Below, piece by piece: positions 9,325-17,405 of a stretch of 64,000 nucleotides of DNA. Positions within the stretch are counted from its first letter, which is position 1; each line of letters starts with the position of its first letter. This DNA is from Blautia sp. (lineage in GTDB: Bacteria; Bacillota; Clostridia; Lachnospirales; Lachnospiraceae): positions 697,675 to 761,674 of the forward strand of contig JAMPAC010000001.1 in assembly GCA_023667395.1 (NCBI GenBank), read 5' to 3'. A program made the translations under genes and the position numbers. The notes below the pieces were generated by a model. That model saw nothing but the letters and a program-made list of their open reading frames with translations. It had not been told where the DNA came from and searched no databases.

Positions 9325-9415
9325 CGGATGTGTAATATAGCTGCCTTATGCCAGGAATGAATCGGAAAATTTGGAGAATCAGGAACAGAGTAACCGGGAA
9401 AGAAGGATAAAAGCG

Positions 9416-10639
9416 ATGGAAGAGCAGATGCTGACACTGAAAAAATTCGAGGAGGCGTCCGAGGCCGTGAAAAAAGTCACGCTGGAGACGAAGCTGGTCT
9501 ACAGCGATTTCCTCAGCGCCCAGACCGGAAATAAGGTCTATTTAAAACCGGAGAACATGCAGTTTACCGGCGCGTATAAACTGCGGGGCGCATATTATAA
9601 AATGAGCACCCTGACGGAGGAGGAGAGGGCAAAGGGTCTGATCACCGCCTCGGCGGGGAACCATGCCCAGGGCGTGGCCTACGCGGCGCAGTGCTACGGC
9701 GCAAAGGCCACCATCGTGATGCCCACCACCACGCCCCTGATCAAGGTGAACCGCACCAAGGGATATGGCGCGGAGGTGGTGCTGTACGGGGATGTATATG
9801 ACGAGGCCTGTGCAAAGGCCTATGAACTGGCCAAGGAGTACGGCTACACGTTTATCCACCCCTTTGACGACCTGGCGGTTGCCACCGGGCAGGGCACCAT
9901 TGCCATGGAGATCGTCAAGGAGCTTCCGCTGGTGGACTATATCCTGGTTCCCATCGGAGGCGGCGGGCTGGCAACCGGCGTGTCCACCCTGGCAAAACTT
10001 TTGAATCCGAAGATCAAGGTGGTCGGCGTGGAACCTGCGGGGGCAAGCTGTATGCAGGCCTCCCTGAAAGCGGGAAAGGTGACCACCCTGCCCAAGGTGA
10101 GCACCATTGCCGACGGCACTGCGGTAAAGACTCCCGGGGAAAAATTGTTCCCCTATATCCAGCAGAACCTGGACGGTATCCTCACCGTGGAAGACCAGGA
10201 ACTTGTGGTTGCTTTCCTGGATATGGTGGAAAACCACAAGATGGTGGTTGAAAATTCAGGGCTTCTGGCCGTGGCGGCATTGAAGCAGCTGAATGTGAAG
10301 GAGAAAAAGGTTGTCTGCATCTTAAGCGGCGGCAACATGGATGTGATCACCATGTCCTCCGTGGTACAGCAGGGCCTGATCATGAGGGACCGGATCTTTA
10401 CCGTGTCCGTGCTGCTGCCTGACAAGCCGGGCGAACTGTGCAGGGTATCCGGCATCATTGCGGGCGTAAACGGCAATGTGATCAAGCTGGAGCATAACCA
10501 GTTCGTCTCCATCAACAGAAATGCCGCCGTGGAATTGCGGATCACGATGGAGGCTTATGGCACGGATCATAAGAACCAGATCATGGAAGCGCTGGAAAAG
10601 GAAGGCTACAAGCCCAAACAGGTGAGGACGATCATATAA
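9416..10639 (+). CDS. ilvA: Threonine ammonia-lyase with C-terminal ACT domain
   Basis: 407 residues. PLP enzyme that deaminates threonine to 2-oxobutanoate. The PLP lysine lies in FTGAYKLRGAYYKM, and the phosphate-binding glycine loop is PIGGGGLATGVS. A single ACT domain fills the last ~80 residues (VSVLLPDKPGELCRVSGIIA), as in the short IlvA/TdcB type. An in-frame TTG at 9371 would add 15 residues, but ATG 9416 has GAAGGA at 9402-9407. No branched-chain amino acid genes are adjacent, so a biosynthetic (IlvA) or catabolic (TdcB) role cannot be decided. Confidence 0.92.
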   Translation: MEEQMLTLKKFEEASEAVKKVTLETKLVYSDFLSAQTGNKVYLKPENMQFTGAYKLRGAYYKMSTLTEEERAKGLITASAGNHAQGVAYAAQCYGAKATIVMPTTTPLIKVNRTKGYGAEVVLYGDVYDEACAKAYELAKEYGYTFIHPFDDLAVATGQGTIAMEIVKELPLVDYILVPIGGGGLATGVSTLAKLLNPKIKVVGVEPAGASCMQASLKAGKVTTLPKVSTIADGTAVKTPGEKLFPYIQQNLDGILTVEDQELVVAFLDMVENHKMVVENSGLLAVAALKQLNVKEKKVVCILSGGNMDVITMSSVVQQGLIMRDRIFTVSVLLPDKPGELCRVSGIIAGVNGNVIKLEHNQFVSINRNAAVELRITMEAYGTDHKNQIMEALEKEGYKPKQVRTII

Positions 10640-10659
10640 GATCATGAGTTGGGAAGCTG

Positions 10660-10691
10660 AAATCCGCATATATTATATATGCGGATTTCTT
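10660..10691 (+). terminator. Terminator after ilvA
   Basis: AAATCCGCATATA and TATATATGCGGATTT form an almost perfect hairpin with a minimal loop, followed by CTTC. It lies about 20 bases after the ilvA stop and before the YitT gene ribosome binding site. A reading frame starting at 10644 runs through it and is therefore probably not the true start of the next gene. Confidence 0.65.
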
Positions 10692-10718
10692 CAACGATGG
10701 CACGAAAGGAATATGGTT

Positions 10719-11624
10719 ATGACAATGAGCAGGGAGCAGGAGAAAGAGATCCTGTATGAGAAAAGAAAGACCGGAAAGAGAATCCTGAAAGACTATCTGA
10801 TCATCACCGCAGCCTCTTTTATCTATGCGGTGTCGGTCAGCCTGCTGCTGGATCCCAACGCGCTGGCGCCGGGCGGCGTCACCGGTATCGCCGTGATATT
10901 GAACCGGGCGACCCATGTGGCCACGGGTACCTGGATCTTTTTGATCAACATTCCCATCCTGGCGCTGGGGATATGGAAGTTCGGCATCCGGTTTATCCTG
11001 TCCACCGCCTATGCCACCTTTGCCATTTCCGTTTTTACCAATCTGCTGAACCGGATTGGGGCGGTCACGGACGACCTGTTCTTGGCAGCGGTGGCAGGGG
11101 GCGCGCTGATGGCGGTGGCTCTGGGGCTGGTGTTCAAGACGGGGGCCACCACCGGCGGAATGGACATCATCATCAAACTGCTGCGGCTGAGATTCCCCCA
11201 TATGAGGACGGGCTCGCTGTTCCTGATCACGGATGCCGCAGTGGTGATCCTGTCCGCGTTTGCCTTTCAGGATATTGAGGCAGCCATGTACGCGGGGATT
11301 GTGGTGGTGATTAATTCCGTCCTGTTGGACGTGGTGCTTTACGGGCGGGACGGGGCGAAGCTGATCTTCATCATCAGCGACCATCACGAGGCCATCACGA
11401 AGCGCATCCTGGAGGAACTGGACATCGGTGTGACCTATATCACCGGACAGGGGGCCTACAGCGGCAAGGGCAAAAACGTGATCATGTGCGTGATGAAGAA
11501 GCCGCTTTCGCCCAAGGCGGAGGAGATCATCAGGGAGGAAGACCCGCAGGCTTTCATGATCGTCACCAGCGCCACGGAGATATTCGGCGAGGGATACAAG
11601 AGCATTTTCAGCGAGAGGATATAA
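10719..11624 (+). CDS. YitT family membrane protein with DUF2179 domain
   Basis: About 301 residues with five or six membrane segments, for example DYLIITAASFIYAVSVSLLL, TWIFLINIPILALGIWKFGI and FILSTAYATFAISVF, plus VVILSAFAFQDIEAAMYAGI. The soluble C-terminal DUF2179 domain follows (YITGQGAYSGKGKNVIMCVM). The family (YitT, YvjA, YqfU) is widespread in Firmicutes and its function is not established. The start is uncertain: ATGs at 10713, 10719 and 10725 are in frame, and AAAGGA at 10705-10710 best fits 10719. The longer frame from 10644 crosses the ilvA terminator. Confidence 0.88.
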   Translation: MTMSREQEKEILYEKRKTGKRILKDYLIITAASFIYAVSVSLLLDPNALAPGGVTGIAVILNRATHVATGTWIFLINIPILALGIWKFGIRFILSTAYATFAISVFTNLLNRIGAVTDDLFLAAVAGGALMAVALGLVFKTGATTGGMDIIIKLLRLRFPHMRTGSLFLITDAAVVILSAFAFQDIEAAMYAGIVVVINSVLLDVVLYGRDGAKLIFIISDHHEAITKRILEELDIGVTYITGQGAYSGKGKNVIMCVMKKPLSPKAEEIIREEDPQAFMIVTSATEIFGEGYKSIFSERI

Positions 11625-11644
11625 GGGAAACTGGTTTATTCCCG

Positions 11645-11737
11645 CGAGCAATGAGCCAAACGGCCATGCTTGCATGGACATTTGGCGAATGCCGCGAGGG
11701 TCAATACCCCGCTGCTTGCAGCAGGGTTATTGACACC
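11645..11737. repeat. Family D structured repeat (copy D2)
   Basis: Contains CCATGC/GCATGG with loop TT (11664-11677) and a longer hairpin from GTCAATA (11700-11706) and GCTGC to GCAGC and TATTGAC (11728-11734). Its first half matches the repeat at 1832-1911 in layout (GAGC, CATGCTTGCATG, GGCGAATG). The second hairpin differs in sequence. It lies between the YitT gene and the chemoreceptor promoter; no gene is present in this gap. Confidence 0.45.
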
Positions 11738-11770
11738 TGAGGGGGGCTTTGATTCCCGCAGAGTTTTTGA

Positions 11771-11799
11771 TTGACAATAAACTGGAATAAGAATATACT
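11771..11799 (+). promoter_or_regulatory. Sigma-A promoter of the chemoreceptor gene
   Basis: TTGACA (11771-11776), a 17-base spacer and TATACT (11794-11799). This is a near-consensus housekeeping promoter about 70 bases upstream of the start codon. It is not a flagellar sigma-D promoter. Confidence 0.7.
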
Positions 11800-11865
11800 G
11801 AAAACAGGTTATGGCAGTAAAATTCTAAGGAAGAGCCGACAGATTTACGGTCAAGGGGAAAAGAG

Positions 11866-13590
11866 ATGAAAAAGAGAAGAACAAGAGGAATCGGTATCAG
11901 GACCAAGATCCTGTTTCCGGCAAGTCTGGTGATCATTCTGCTGTGCGTGGTCATGGGCGTAAATTCTTATCTTCGCACAAAGGAGGGTCTGATCGCCATG
12001 GGCGTGGAAGAAGCCCAGATGGCGGCGGCTATTTCCGCCAAGGTCATCGATCCGGAGCAGCTGGCGGCAATATCGGCGGAGAATGCAGGAAAGGAAGAAT
12101 ATAATATATTGTATGATGCCATGATGGGCGTCAAACAGGACTGCGGGATCATGTATCTATACACGCTTTATACGGACGGGAGCAGGGTATATTATGGGAT
12201 CGACGCAGACGATGAAGACAGCCGGAATGAGTTTGGCGCTGTGTTCGAGGTGCCTTATGAGGAACTGCGATCTGTTTTCAACGGGGAAAGCTTTGTGCAG
12301 GATTATATTGATTCCACGGAGGACGGCGACCTGATCTCGGCGTACATGCCCATTGTGGATGACAGCGGCAAGACGGTGGGGATCGTGGGCTGTGATTATG
12401 ATGCCGCCGGAGTGGTGGAACGTCTGGAGTTGGCGTTGACCAGGGTGGTACAGATATCCGTGACCTGCCTGCTGATCGCCCTGGCAGTTCTCAATCTTGT
12501 AGTGGGCAAAGTGATCAGGGGGCTGCGCAAGGTGGACGGCAAGATATATGAACTGGTGCACAATGAGGGCGACCTGACGCAGACGCTGGATGTCCGCACA
12601 GGCGATGAGATGGAACTGATCGCGGAAAATGTCAACGCACTGCTCCGCTATATACATGGGATCATGCAGAACATATCCGCAAATTCAGAGCGTTTGAAAG
12701 AATCTTCCGGCCTGGTGTCGGATCAGTTGTCCAATGCGGAAATGCAGATAACGGATGTCTCCTCCGTGATGGAAGAGATGAGTGCGGCCATGGAGGAGTC
12801 CAGCGCTTCCCTGGAGCAGGTCAACGAGTCCATCAGGCAGATATTTGAATCTATAGAAGACATCTCTGGACAGGCCGAGAGCGGAAGGGATTCTTCCGAC
12901 AGGATCATGAGTACGGCCTCGGAAATATACCGCCATGCAGTGGAGGAAAAGCAGGATGCCGTGAGCCAGGTCGCAGATATGGCGCAGCGGGTCCAGGAGA
13001 AGATCGAGAGATCCAAGGATGTGGAGAAGATCAGGGATCTGACTGCCAACATCATCAATATCACAGAAGAAACCAACCTGTTGTCCCTGAACGCCAGCAT
13101 TGAAGCCGCCCGGGCGGGGGAATCGGGAAAGGGCTTCGCGGTGGTTGCGGGGGAGATCGGGAAACTGGCGGCCAATTCCGCGGAATCTGCGGAAGAAATC
13201 CAGAAAGTCACCGCCGAAGTGATCCGGACGGTGGATGAACTGGCGGCGGAAGCGGAGGCAATGCTCCGGTTCATGAATGAAACGGCCATAGGCGGGTATG
13301 AGAAGCTGCTGGAGACCAGTGAAAGCTATCAGGGCAATGTGGGCGACATGAATGGAATGATGCAGCGCTTTGCGCTGAAAAGCGAACAATTGAAAGCGAA
13401 TATGAACGAGATCAAACAGTCGTTGGACGATGTGAAGACTGCAGTGAACGAAAGCACCACGGGCGTGGGAAGCGTGACGGGAACCGCAGTGAGACTGGCG
13501 GGCAATATAAGGGATATCGGCCGGGAGGCAGGCGCTAATCTGGAGATAGCCGGCGGACTGAACCAGGAAGTGGGGAAATTTAAACTTTGA
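11866..13590 (+). CDS. Methyl-accepting chemotaxis protein
   Basis: 574 residues. First membrane segment near residues 12-31 ([19 protein letters not shown]), then an extracellular sensor of about 150 residues with a Cache-like look ([33 protein letters not shown]). The second membrane segment is near residue 195 ([18 protein letters not shown]), followed by a HAMP linker and a long cytoplasmic signalling coil. The highly conserved hairpin tip is [20 protein letters not shown], then [15 protein letters not shown]. It should bind CheW and CheA. No che genes are nearby, so it is an orphan receptor with its own promoter. Confidence 0.95.
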   Translation: MKKRRTRGIGIRTKILFPASLVIILLCVVMGVNSYLRTKEGLIAMGVEEAQMAAAISAKVIDPEQLAAISAENAGKEEYNILYDAMMGVKQDCGIMYLYTLYTDGSRVYYGIDADDEDSRNEFGAVFEVPYEELRSVFNGESFVQDYIDSTEDGDLISAYMPIVDDSGKTVGIVGCDYDAAGVVERLELALTRVVQISVTCLLIALAVLNLVVGKVIRGLRKVDGKIYELVHNEGDLTQTLDVRTGDEMELIAENVNALLRYIHGIMQNISANSERLKESSGLVSDQLSNAEMQITDVSSVMEEMSAAMEESSASLEQVNESIRQIFESIEDISGQAESGRDSSDRIMSTASEIYRHAVEEKQDAVSQVADMAQRVQEKIERSKDVEKIRDLTANIINITEETNLLSLNASIEAARAGESGKGFAVVAGEIGKLAANSAESAEEIQKVTAEVIRTVDELAAEAEAMLRFMNETAIGGYEKLLETSESYQGNVGDMNGMMQRFALKSEQLKANMNEIKQSLDDVKTAVNESTTGVGSVTGTAVRLAGNIRDIGREAGANLEIAGGLNQEVGKFKL

Positions 13591-13607
13591 CCGGGATGGA
13601 TGAAAAA

Positions 13608-13643
13608 GGTGTAAAGTCCCTGTTGTTCAATGGACTTTACACC
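13608..13643. terminator. Hairpin between the chemoreceptor and the convergent small gene
   Basis: GGTGTAAAGTCC (13608-13619) and GGACTTTACACC (13632-13643) pair perfectly over 12 bases. There is no long T run on the + side. It sits between two convergent genes and may terminate both transcripts. Confidence 0.5.
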
Positions 13644-13674
13644 CTGGTTTACAGTTGTTATGCAGTTGTAGGAA

Positions 13675-13818
13675 TCAGTTCCCATCTTCTAACATATTTT
13701 GAAAAATATCTTTCAGTTCCTGCAATTCTTTGTTGTCCGGCGTTTCTTTCAAAGCCCGTTCAATCTGAGCCAAAGTCAGCCTTACAAATCCCTGAAACTG
13801 TTTGTTGGTCATGCCCAT
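13675..13818 (-). CDS. Small uncharacterised protein, 47 residues
   Basis: Begins MGMTNKQFQGFVRLTLAQIE and ends IFQNMLEDGN. It is mostly helical, charged and soluble, with no membrane segment. I do not recognise a named family, although similar short MTNxxFxxFxRL-type proteins occur in Clostridia. Support for a real gene comes from an AGGTGAT ribosome binding site just upstream and a consensus promoter on the same strand 45-73 bases further up. No function can be inferred. It is convergent with the chemoreceptor gene. Confidence 0.65.
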   Translation of the reverse strand: MGMTNKQFQGFVRLTLAQIERALKETPDNKELQELKDIFQNMLEDGN

Positions 13819-13862
13819 ATGATCACCTGCTTTCTGTAAGTGCCAGTTGATATGATGTCTTT

Positions 13863-13891
13863 ATTATAGCAATCCAGAATGAAAGTGTAAA
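13863..13891 (-). promoter_or_regulatory. Consensus promoter of the 47-residue protein gene
   Basis: On the minus strand TTTACA (13886-13891) and TATAAT (13863-13868) are exactly 17 bases apart. The perfect -10 box and correct distance to the ribosome binding site make this one of the stronger promoters in the window. Confidence 0.75.
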
Positions 13892-13931
13892 GTATTTATT
13901 CCATTTTTGAAATGTAGCATTCACCGGAGAA

Positions 13932-14095
13932 GTGTGAGAAGAATTTCTAACCGCTCACAGCATAGGCTGTTTCGCGGAGAAATTCTAAATCTCACACTGA
14001 AGAATGCCAAGCGAACAAGTTCGCTTGGCATTCTTCCCGGAACCGATCAGGTTCCGTGGGATTGGTTTGTGCCGCCGCAGGCGGCATGACGGGAA
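13932..14095. repeat. Family C structured repeat (copy C1)
   Basis: A chain of hairpins. GTGTGAG (13932-13938) pairs with CTCACAC (13991-13997) around an AATTTCT/AGAAATT inner stem. GAAGAATGCCAAGCGAAC (13999-14016) pairs perfectly over 18 bases with 14019-14036 across an AA loop. Then CGGAACC/GGTTCCG and TGCCGCC/GGCGGCA are enclosed by TTCCCG (14034-14039) and CGGGAA (14090-14095). A related element lies at 39479-39650, where the corresponding stems differ in sequence but still pair. No coding potential is seen. It occupies the gap before the WYL regulator. Confidence 0.6.
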
Positions 14096-14216
14096 GTTTC
14101 AAAATAAATTTTCAAGTATTGATTGGTATGCGTTCCAAAGCACGCAAGGGGTATAAGTTTTAAACTTCCAAATATTGAAATTAGTGCCCGCCAGGGGCGA
14201 GCATGGAGGTGTATAT

Positions 14217-15137
14217 ATGAAAACAGATAGAATATTGGAGATCATCATATACCTGATCAATCATAATAATGTCCCCGCCAGTTATCTGGCGGAGCGTTTT
14301 CATGTGTCGGTAAGGACGATTCAGAGGGATATCGTCAGCATTTCCGCCATCGGGATTCCCGTTTATGCGGAGGGAGGCAGATACGGGGGATACTCGATCA
14401 TGCCTGGTTATAAGCTGAAAAACGGTAATCTGAAAGGGGAAGAACAGCAGATGATCCTGAAGGCACTGGAGAGCCTGGCAACTTCTTACACAAGCGATAC
14501 CCTGGATGCGCTGATTGAAAAATACAACGCGATCATAGAAAAAGAGGGCGGGCAGAAGATATTCTGGGATTTCGGCGTGACAAGGGAGAACAGGCATGTA
14601 CAGGACAGGAACAGGCTGCTGGAACAGGCGATCACGGAGAGGAGATACGTCACATTTGATTACAGGAACGCGGAGGGAGAGAGTTCCACGCCGTCAGCAG
14701 AGCCTTTGGCGATATATTATAAGTGGTATGCCTGGTATCTGTTCGCTTATGTGCCTGAGAAGAAACAATATCGGACATTCAAGGTCGCCAGGATGCAGGA
14801 TCTGCGGATGGAGGATACTGTTTCCACCGTGGAGCATGGTGACGTGGAAAAACGGATGAAAGATTCCGAGAGGGCATATTATCATACCTGTATCCGTATC
14901 GAGTTACAGTTTGACAAAGGGGATGCGGGGCTGATGGCGGAATATTTCCCGGACTGTCCGGCGGAGCCAGTCACGGAAACGACCAGCCGGATATTCCTTG
15001 ATGTGCCCGCCGGGGAAAGATTGTGGAAAGCGCTGCTGCTCAGCTTTGGCGATAAGGTGACAGTGGTGGGGCCGGAGGAATACCAGCGTGAACTGATCTC
15101 GACGGCGGAAAAATTTTTGTCTAATTACGACACATAG
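14217..15137 (+). CDS. YafY-type transcriptional regulator with HTH and WYL domains
   Basis: 306 residues. N-terminal helix-turn-helix of the HTH_11/DeoR-like type (VPASYLAERFHVSVRTIQRD), then the Y-G-G-Y stretch typical of YafY proteins (YAEGGRYGGYSIM). A WYL domain at about residues 145-225 includes WYAWYLFAYVPEKKQYRTFK. WYL domains bind nucleic acids or other small ligands. The start chosen is ATG 14217, with TGGAGGTG at 14203-14210; an in-frame TTG at 14175 has no ribosome binding site. The target is unknown. Confidence 0.88.
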   Translation: MKTDRILEIIIYLINHNNVPASYLAERFHVSVRTIQRDIVSISAIGIPVYAEGGRYGGYSIMPGYKLKNGNLKGEEQQMILKALESLATSYTSDTLDALIEKYNAIIEKEGGQKIFWDFGVTRENRHVQDRNRLLEQAITERRYVTFDYRNAEGESSTPSAEPLAIYYKWYAWYLFAYVPEKKQYRTFKVARMQDLRMEDTVSTVEHGDVEKRMKDSERAYYHTCIRIELQFDKGDAGLMAEYFPDCPAEPVTETTSRIFLDVPAGERLWKALLLSFGDKVTVVGPEEYQRELISTAEKFLSNYDT

Positions 15138-15183
15138 TTGTCGCGGACAGGCTGTATAATCCGTTATGAAGCAATACAAACAT

Positions 15184-15342
15184 ATTGCCGCAAGCGGCAA
15201 TTGAATAGGAACAGTCTCGGAACGGTAAATGCAATGTGCCAGAGAGCGGCACATGAAAGAACTTTCCAGCTGCGGTTTATGCAGATGGAAAATTGTTTCA
15301 GGACAAGGGCATTGAAGTGAAGAGATGAACTGGAATAGGAGG
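15184..15342 (+). repeat. Family A structured leader element, tail plus full copy (locus A1)
   Basis: Starts with an orphan tail hairpin, ATTGCCGC-AA-GCGGCAAT, followed by GAATAGGA. Then a full element begins at ACAGTCTCGG. Within it, ATGTGCC/GGCACAT forms one stem, and TTTCCAGCTGC pairs with GCAGATGGAAA in another. GTCTC near the 5' end can pair with GAGAT near the 3' end (one G-U). The element ends in AGGAGG, which is the ribosome binding site of the gene at 15351. The final tail hairpin seen at other loci is missing here. Confidence 0.7.
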
Positions 15343-15350
15343 TTAAACGA

Positions 15351-15851
15351 ATGAACGGATTTACAGAAGCGCTGGTCAGCAGGGAAAAGAGCATCCTGAT
15401 CCCGGACGAATATGATTACTGGAAAGATGCGCTGGGCAGCTGGGAACTGGATTTTGTATTTGGACGCGGCACGGATAAAGAAAGGCATGTCAGGGGCGAA
15501 TGGCATTTTGCGCGGATCCTGGACGGGCTGGGGATCCAGGATGTTTTTATCTGTCCGGCAAGGGAACTGCGGACGAAGCCCACGCAGGAGTACGGGACGA
15601 CGATCAGAATGTTCAATCCCGCTAAAAATAAGTGGGATATGGTATATACCTGCTATGAGAGCATGAGCCGTTTTGAGGGCACAAAGGAGGATGGCCGCAT
15701 TGTACTGACCAACATACACAGCAGACGGAGCAGATGGGTGTTTACGGAGATCTCACCCGAGCGATTCCACTGGCAGAATGAGTCCACATTAAAGGATGGG
15801 TCGGTTAAGATCTGGTGCGAGGCGTTTGCCGCAAGAATATTCAATGCTTGA
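15351..15851 (+). CDS. Uncharacterised protein, 166 residues
   Basis: I do not recognise a named family. It is soluble, has no signal peptide, and is rich in tryptophan and alternating hydrophobic strands (WELDFVFGRG, RGEWHFARILDGLGIQDVF, WDMVYTCYESMSRFEG, SRRSRWVFTEISPERFHWQN). That pattern would suit a small beta-barrel of the lipocalin or DUF1579 kind, but this is only an impression. The start ATG follows AGGAGG from the family A element. It lies between a WYL regulator and a GNAT acetyltransferase on the same strand. Confidence 0.75.
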   Translation: MNGFTEALVSREKSILIPDEYDYWKDALGSWELDFVFGRGTDKERHVRGEWHFARILDGLGIQDVFICPARELRTKPTQEYGTTIRMFNPAKNKWDMVYTCYESMSRFEGTKEDGRIVLTNIHSRRSRWVFTEISPERFHWQNESTLKDGSVKIWCEAFAARIFNA

Positions 15852-15917
15852 CATTGCCGCAGCAAAGAGGTATTGTAGACAAAATGATCAGACAGCGAAA
15901 GAGCGAGGAGGAAAAGT

Positions 15918-16715
15918 ATGCGTATTTTACATGAGGAGGACAGGGAAGAGATCCTGCACTATGTGAAAAAGGAACCGGAAATGAACCTGTTCCTGATCGG
16001 CGATCTGGAGAATTTCGGGGTAGAAAATGAAACGGTCAGTTTCTATCTCCATGAAGAACGGGATCGCTGGGATTTCCTGATATTAAGGTTTCATCAGTTT
16101 TTTATCTTATACAGTCAGTACGGGGATTATAACGCGGAGGAGGCCATTGCTTTCCTGAGTGCACAGAACCCGGACTGTATCAGCGGGAAAACTGTCCTGC
16201 TGGAGAGGATCGCGACCGCGTTCCCCCAGTGGAAACTGGAATCCACCTATATGAGCCGCTGCGATCGGGCGGAAAGCGGAAAGGAGCAGCAGGACGGCCT
16301 TGTGATCCGCAGGCTGGAAAAAGGAGATGTGCCGGAAGCCATCGATCTGTTGTCGGATATTGCGGAGTTTGGCAAGACCTATAAGAAGAATGAGCGGGAA
16401 GAACAGATCAGGCGGATGGAAGAGGAGATGGATAAAGGCAGCAAAGCGGCAATGGCAGGCTTTTTAAACGGGTGCATGGTGTCCATCGCCTCCACCAGCG
16501 CGGAAAACTCAGAGAGCGCAATGGTCGTAGGCGTGGCTACCATGAAAGAACTCAGGGGCAAAGGATATGCTTCTGCGGTAGTTTCCGCGCTGTGCCGGGA
16601 CTGCTTTGAGCGGGGAAAGAGGTATCTCTGCCTGTTCTATGACAATCCTGTGGCGGGACGGATCTATAACAGGATAGGATTTCAGGAACTGGGGGAATAT
16701 GGGATGCTGCGGTAA
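15918..16715 (+). CDS. GNAT family N-acetyltransferase
   Basis: 265 residues in two parts: an N-terminal degenerate GNAT-like half (MRILHEEDREEILHYVKKEP) and a C-terminal active half with the acetyl-CoA loop ELRGKGYASAVVSALCRDCF and the closing strand LFYDNPVAGRIYNRIGFQEL. This double layout resembles FR47-type acetyltransferases. The substrate is unknown. ATG 15918 has GAGGAGG at the right distance. The gene ends 23 bases before the left attachment site of an integrated element. Confidence 0.85.
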   Translation: MRILHEEDREEILHYVKKEPEMNLFLIGDLENFGVENETVSFYLHEERDRWDFLILRFHQFFILYSQYGDYNAEEAIAFLSAQNPDCISGKTVLLERIATAFPQWKLESTYMSRCDRAESGKEQQDGLVIRRLEKGDVPEAIDLLSDIAEFGKTYKKNEREEQIRRMEEEMDKGSKAAMAGFLNGCMVSIASTSAENSESAMVVGVATMKELRGKGYASAVVSALCRDCFERGKRYLCLFYDNPVAGRIYNRIGFQELGEYGMLR

Positions 16716-16738
16716 AACGCGATCAGATTATGAAAGGT

Positions 16739-16757
16739 GTCAAGAAAAAATACTTGA
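16739..16757. repeat. Left attachment site (attL)
   Basis: 19 bases identical to 19408-19426. It is preceded by AGGT, which supplies the left half of the reconstructed palindromic target. It lies 24 bases after the stop of the GNAT gene. Confidence 0.7.
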
Positions 16758-16815
16758 TATGCGTTTTTCTGGAATGCGGTAAATAAGCGTGTTTTAGAGG
16801 TTTTGCGTAAAGATT

Positions 16816-16839
16816 TGTGACAATGTTGTGACAAATGCG
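16816..16839. repeat. Left copy of the internal 24-base direct repeat
   Basis: Two TGTGACAA units in tandem, matching 19279-19302 at 21 of 24 positions in the same orientation. Position and symmetry suit integrase arm-type binding sites. The function is inferred. Confidence 0.55.
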
Positions 16840-16847
16840 TTTGGTTC

Positions 16848-16876
16848 TTGAAAAAAAGAAAGGAGAATGTTATAGT
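16848..16876 (+). promoter_or_regulatory. Promoter of the first antisense antitoxin RNA
   Basis: TTGAAA (16848-16853), 17 bases, TATAGT (16871-16876). The predicted start near 16883 gives a short transcript that ends at the hairpin at 16938-16972 and runs against the toxin mRNA. Confidence 0.65.
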
Positions 16877-16882
16877 ATACAT

Positions 16883-16975
16883 ATAAGAGGAACAACCGCC
16901 CACAAGGTGGGTTGACCAATTTTGAGGATAGAAATTCCACCCCGCTACTCGGCCAAAGTTTGGGGGTGGTTTTTC
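16883..16975 (+). ncRNA. Predicted antisense antitoxin RNA of type I module 1 (RatA-like)
   Basis: No ORF. The ~90-base transcript would start after the TTGAAA/TATAGT promoter, contain a CCGCCCAC...GTGGG hairpin, and end at CCACCCC...GGGGGTGG followed by five T. It faces the 31-residue hydrophobic toxin gene on the other strand (stop codon at 16985), so it would pair with the toxin mRNA 3' region. This tail-to-tail layout is that of txpA/ratA in Bacillus. The RNA itself is predicted only. Confidence 0.6.
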
Positions 16976-16984
16976 TATGTAGTC

Positions 16985-17080
16985 TTACTTACAAAACGTA
17001 AAAACGAATGTAAGCAATGCCAAAAGGAAAAGACCAAAGGTCATTAAATCCTTAAAATCAAGATGATTTTTCATAGGCAT
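16985..17080 (-). CDS. Type I toxin, holin-like hydrophobic peptide
   Basis: 31 residues, beginning MPMKNHLDFKDLMTFG and followed by a single hydrophobic helix (LFLLALLTFVFTF) and a CK end. Length and pattern fit the putative holin-like toxin family (short N-terminus, FGLFxLALLTF helix), whose members insert in the membrane. GGAGGTG lies directly upstream of the ATG. A promoter (TTGTTT-N17-TAAAAT, extended -10) is on the same strand about 50-80 bases up. Overexpression would be expected to depolarise the membrane; this is family knowledge, not shown here. Confidence 0.75.
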   Translation of the reverse strand: MPMKNHLDFKDLMTFGLFLLALLTFVFTFCK

Positions 17081-17133
17081 CACCTCCATCCCATAGGAAT
17101 ATCGGGTCAGCCCACCCTGCAACACGGTTATCC

Positions 17134-17164
17134 TTATGGAGTATTTTAGCATAAGGCAGGGGCA
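17134..17164 (-). promoter_or_regulatory. Promoter of type I toxin 1
   Basis: Reading the minus strand: TTGTTT, a 17-base spacer that ends in TGC, then TAAAAT, so an extended -10 is present. It drives the toxin gene that ends at 16985. The listed boundaries are approximate to a few bases. Confidence 0.5.
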
Positions 17165-17209
17165 AAAACAATCAAAGTTTTGTGATATGAGGTGTGAAAA
17201 GGAAGACTA

Positions 17210-17378
17210 TCAGTGATTTCCATTGTGGAACATATCGCTGAAAAGCGGCTGGAAGCAGAGGGGCGTTACAGGCAGCACATAGCGGAGATTGAGGAAAGGC
17301 ATGGAAAGGGCAGAAATTAATGTAAACGAAGGATTGGCAAAGATAACACAGGGATTGCGGTGGAATAATGTGAAATAA
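17210..17378 (+). pseudogene. Short gene scraps inside the integrated element
   Basis: Two overlapping fragments. One reads VISIVEHIAEKRLEAEGRYR and on to a stop at 17320, a charged helical piece. The other, from ATG 17301, encodes 25 residues starting MERAEINVNEGLAKITQG and stopping at 17378. Neither has a convincing ribosome binding site for a full gene. They look like ends of mobile-element genes after deletion. Families unknown. Confidence 0.4.
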
Positions 17379-17405
17379 TTAAGATCAGAAAGATTTTCTT
17401 ATAAT

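Noticed and set aside
9325..9415. Possible riboswitch or T-box before the threonine deaminase gene
   Set aside because: The gap is under 100 bases and has no T-box sequence or terminator/antiterminator pair.
10644..10718. Longer N-terminus of the YitT protein from ATG 10644
   Set aside because: The segment runs through the ilvA terminator hairpin and has no ribosome binding site; ATG 10719 has AAAGGA.
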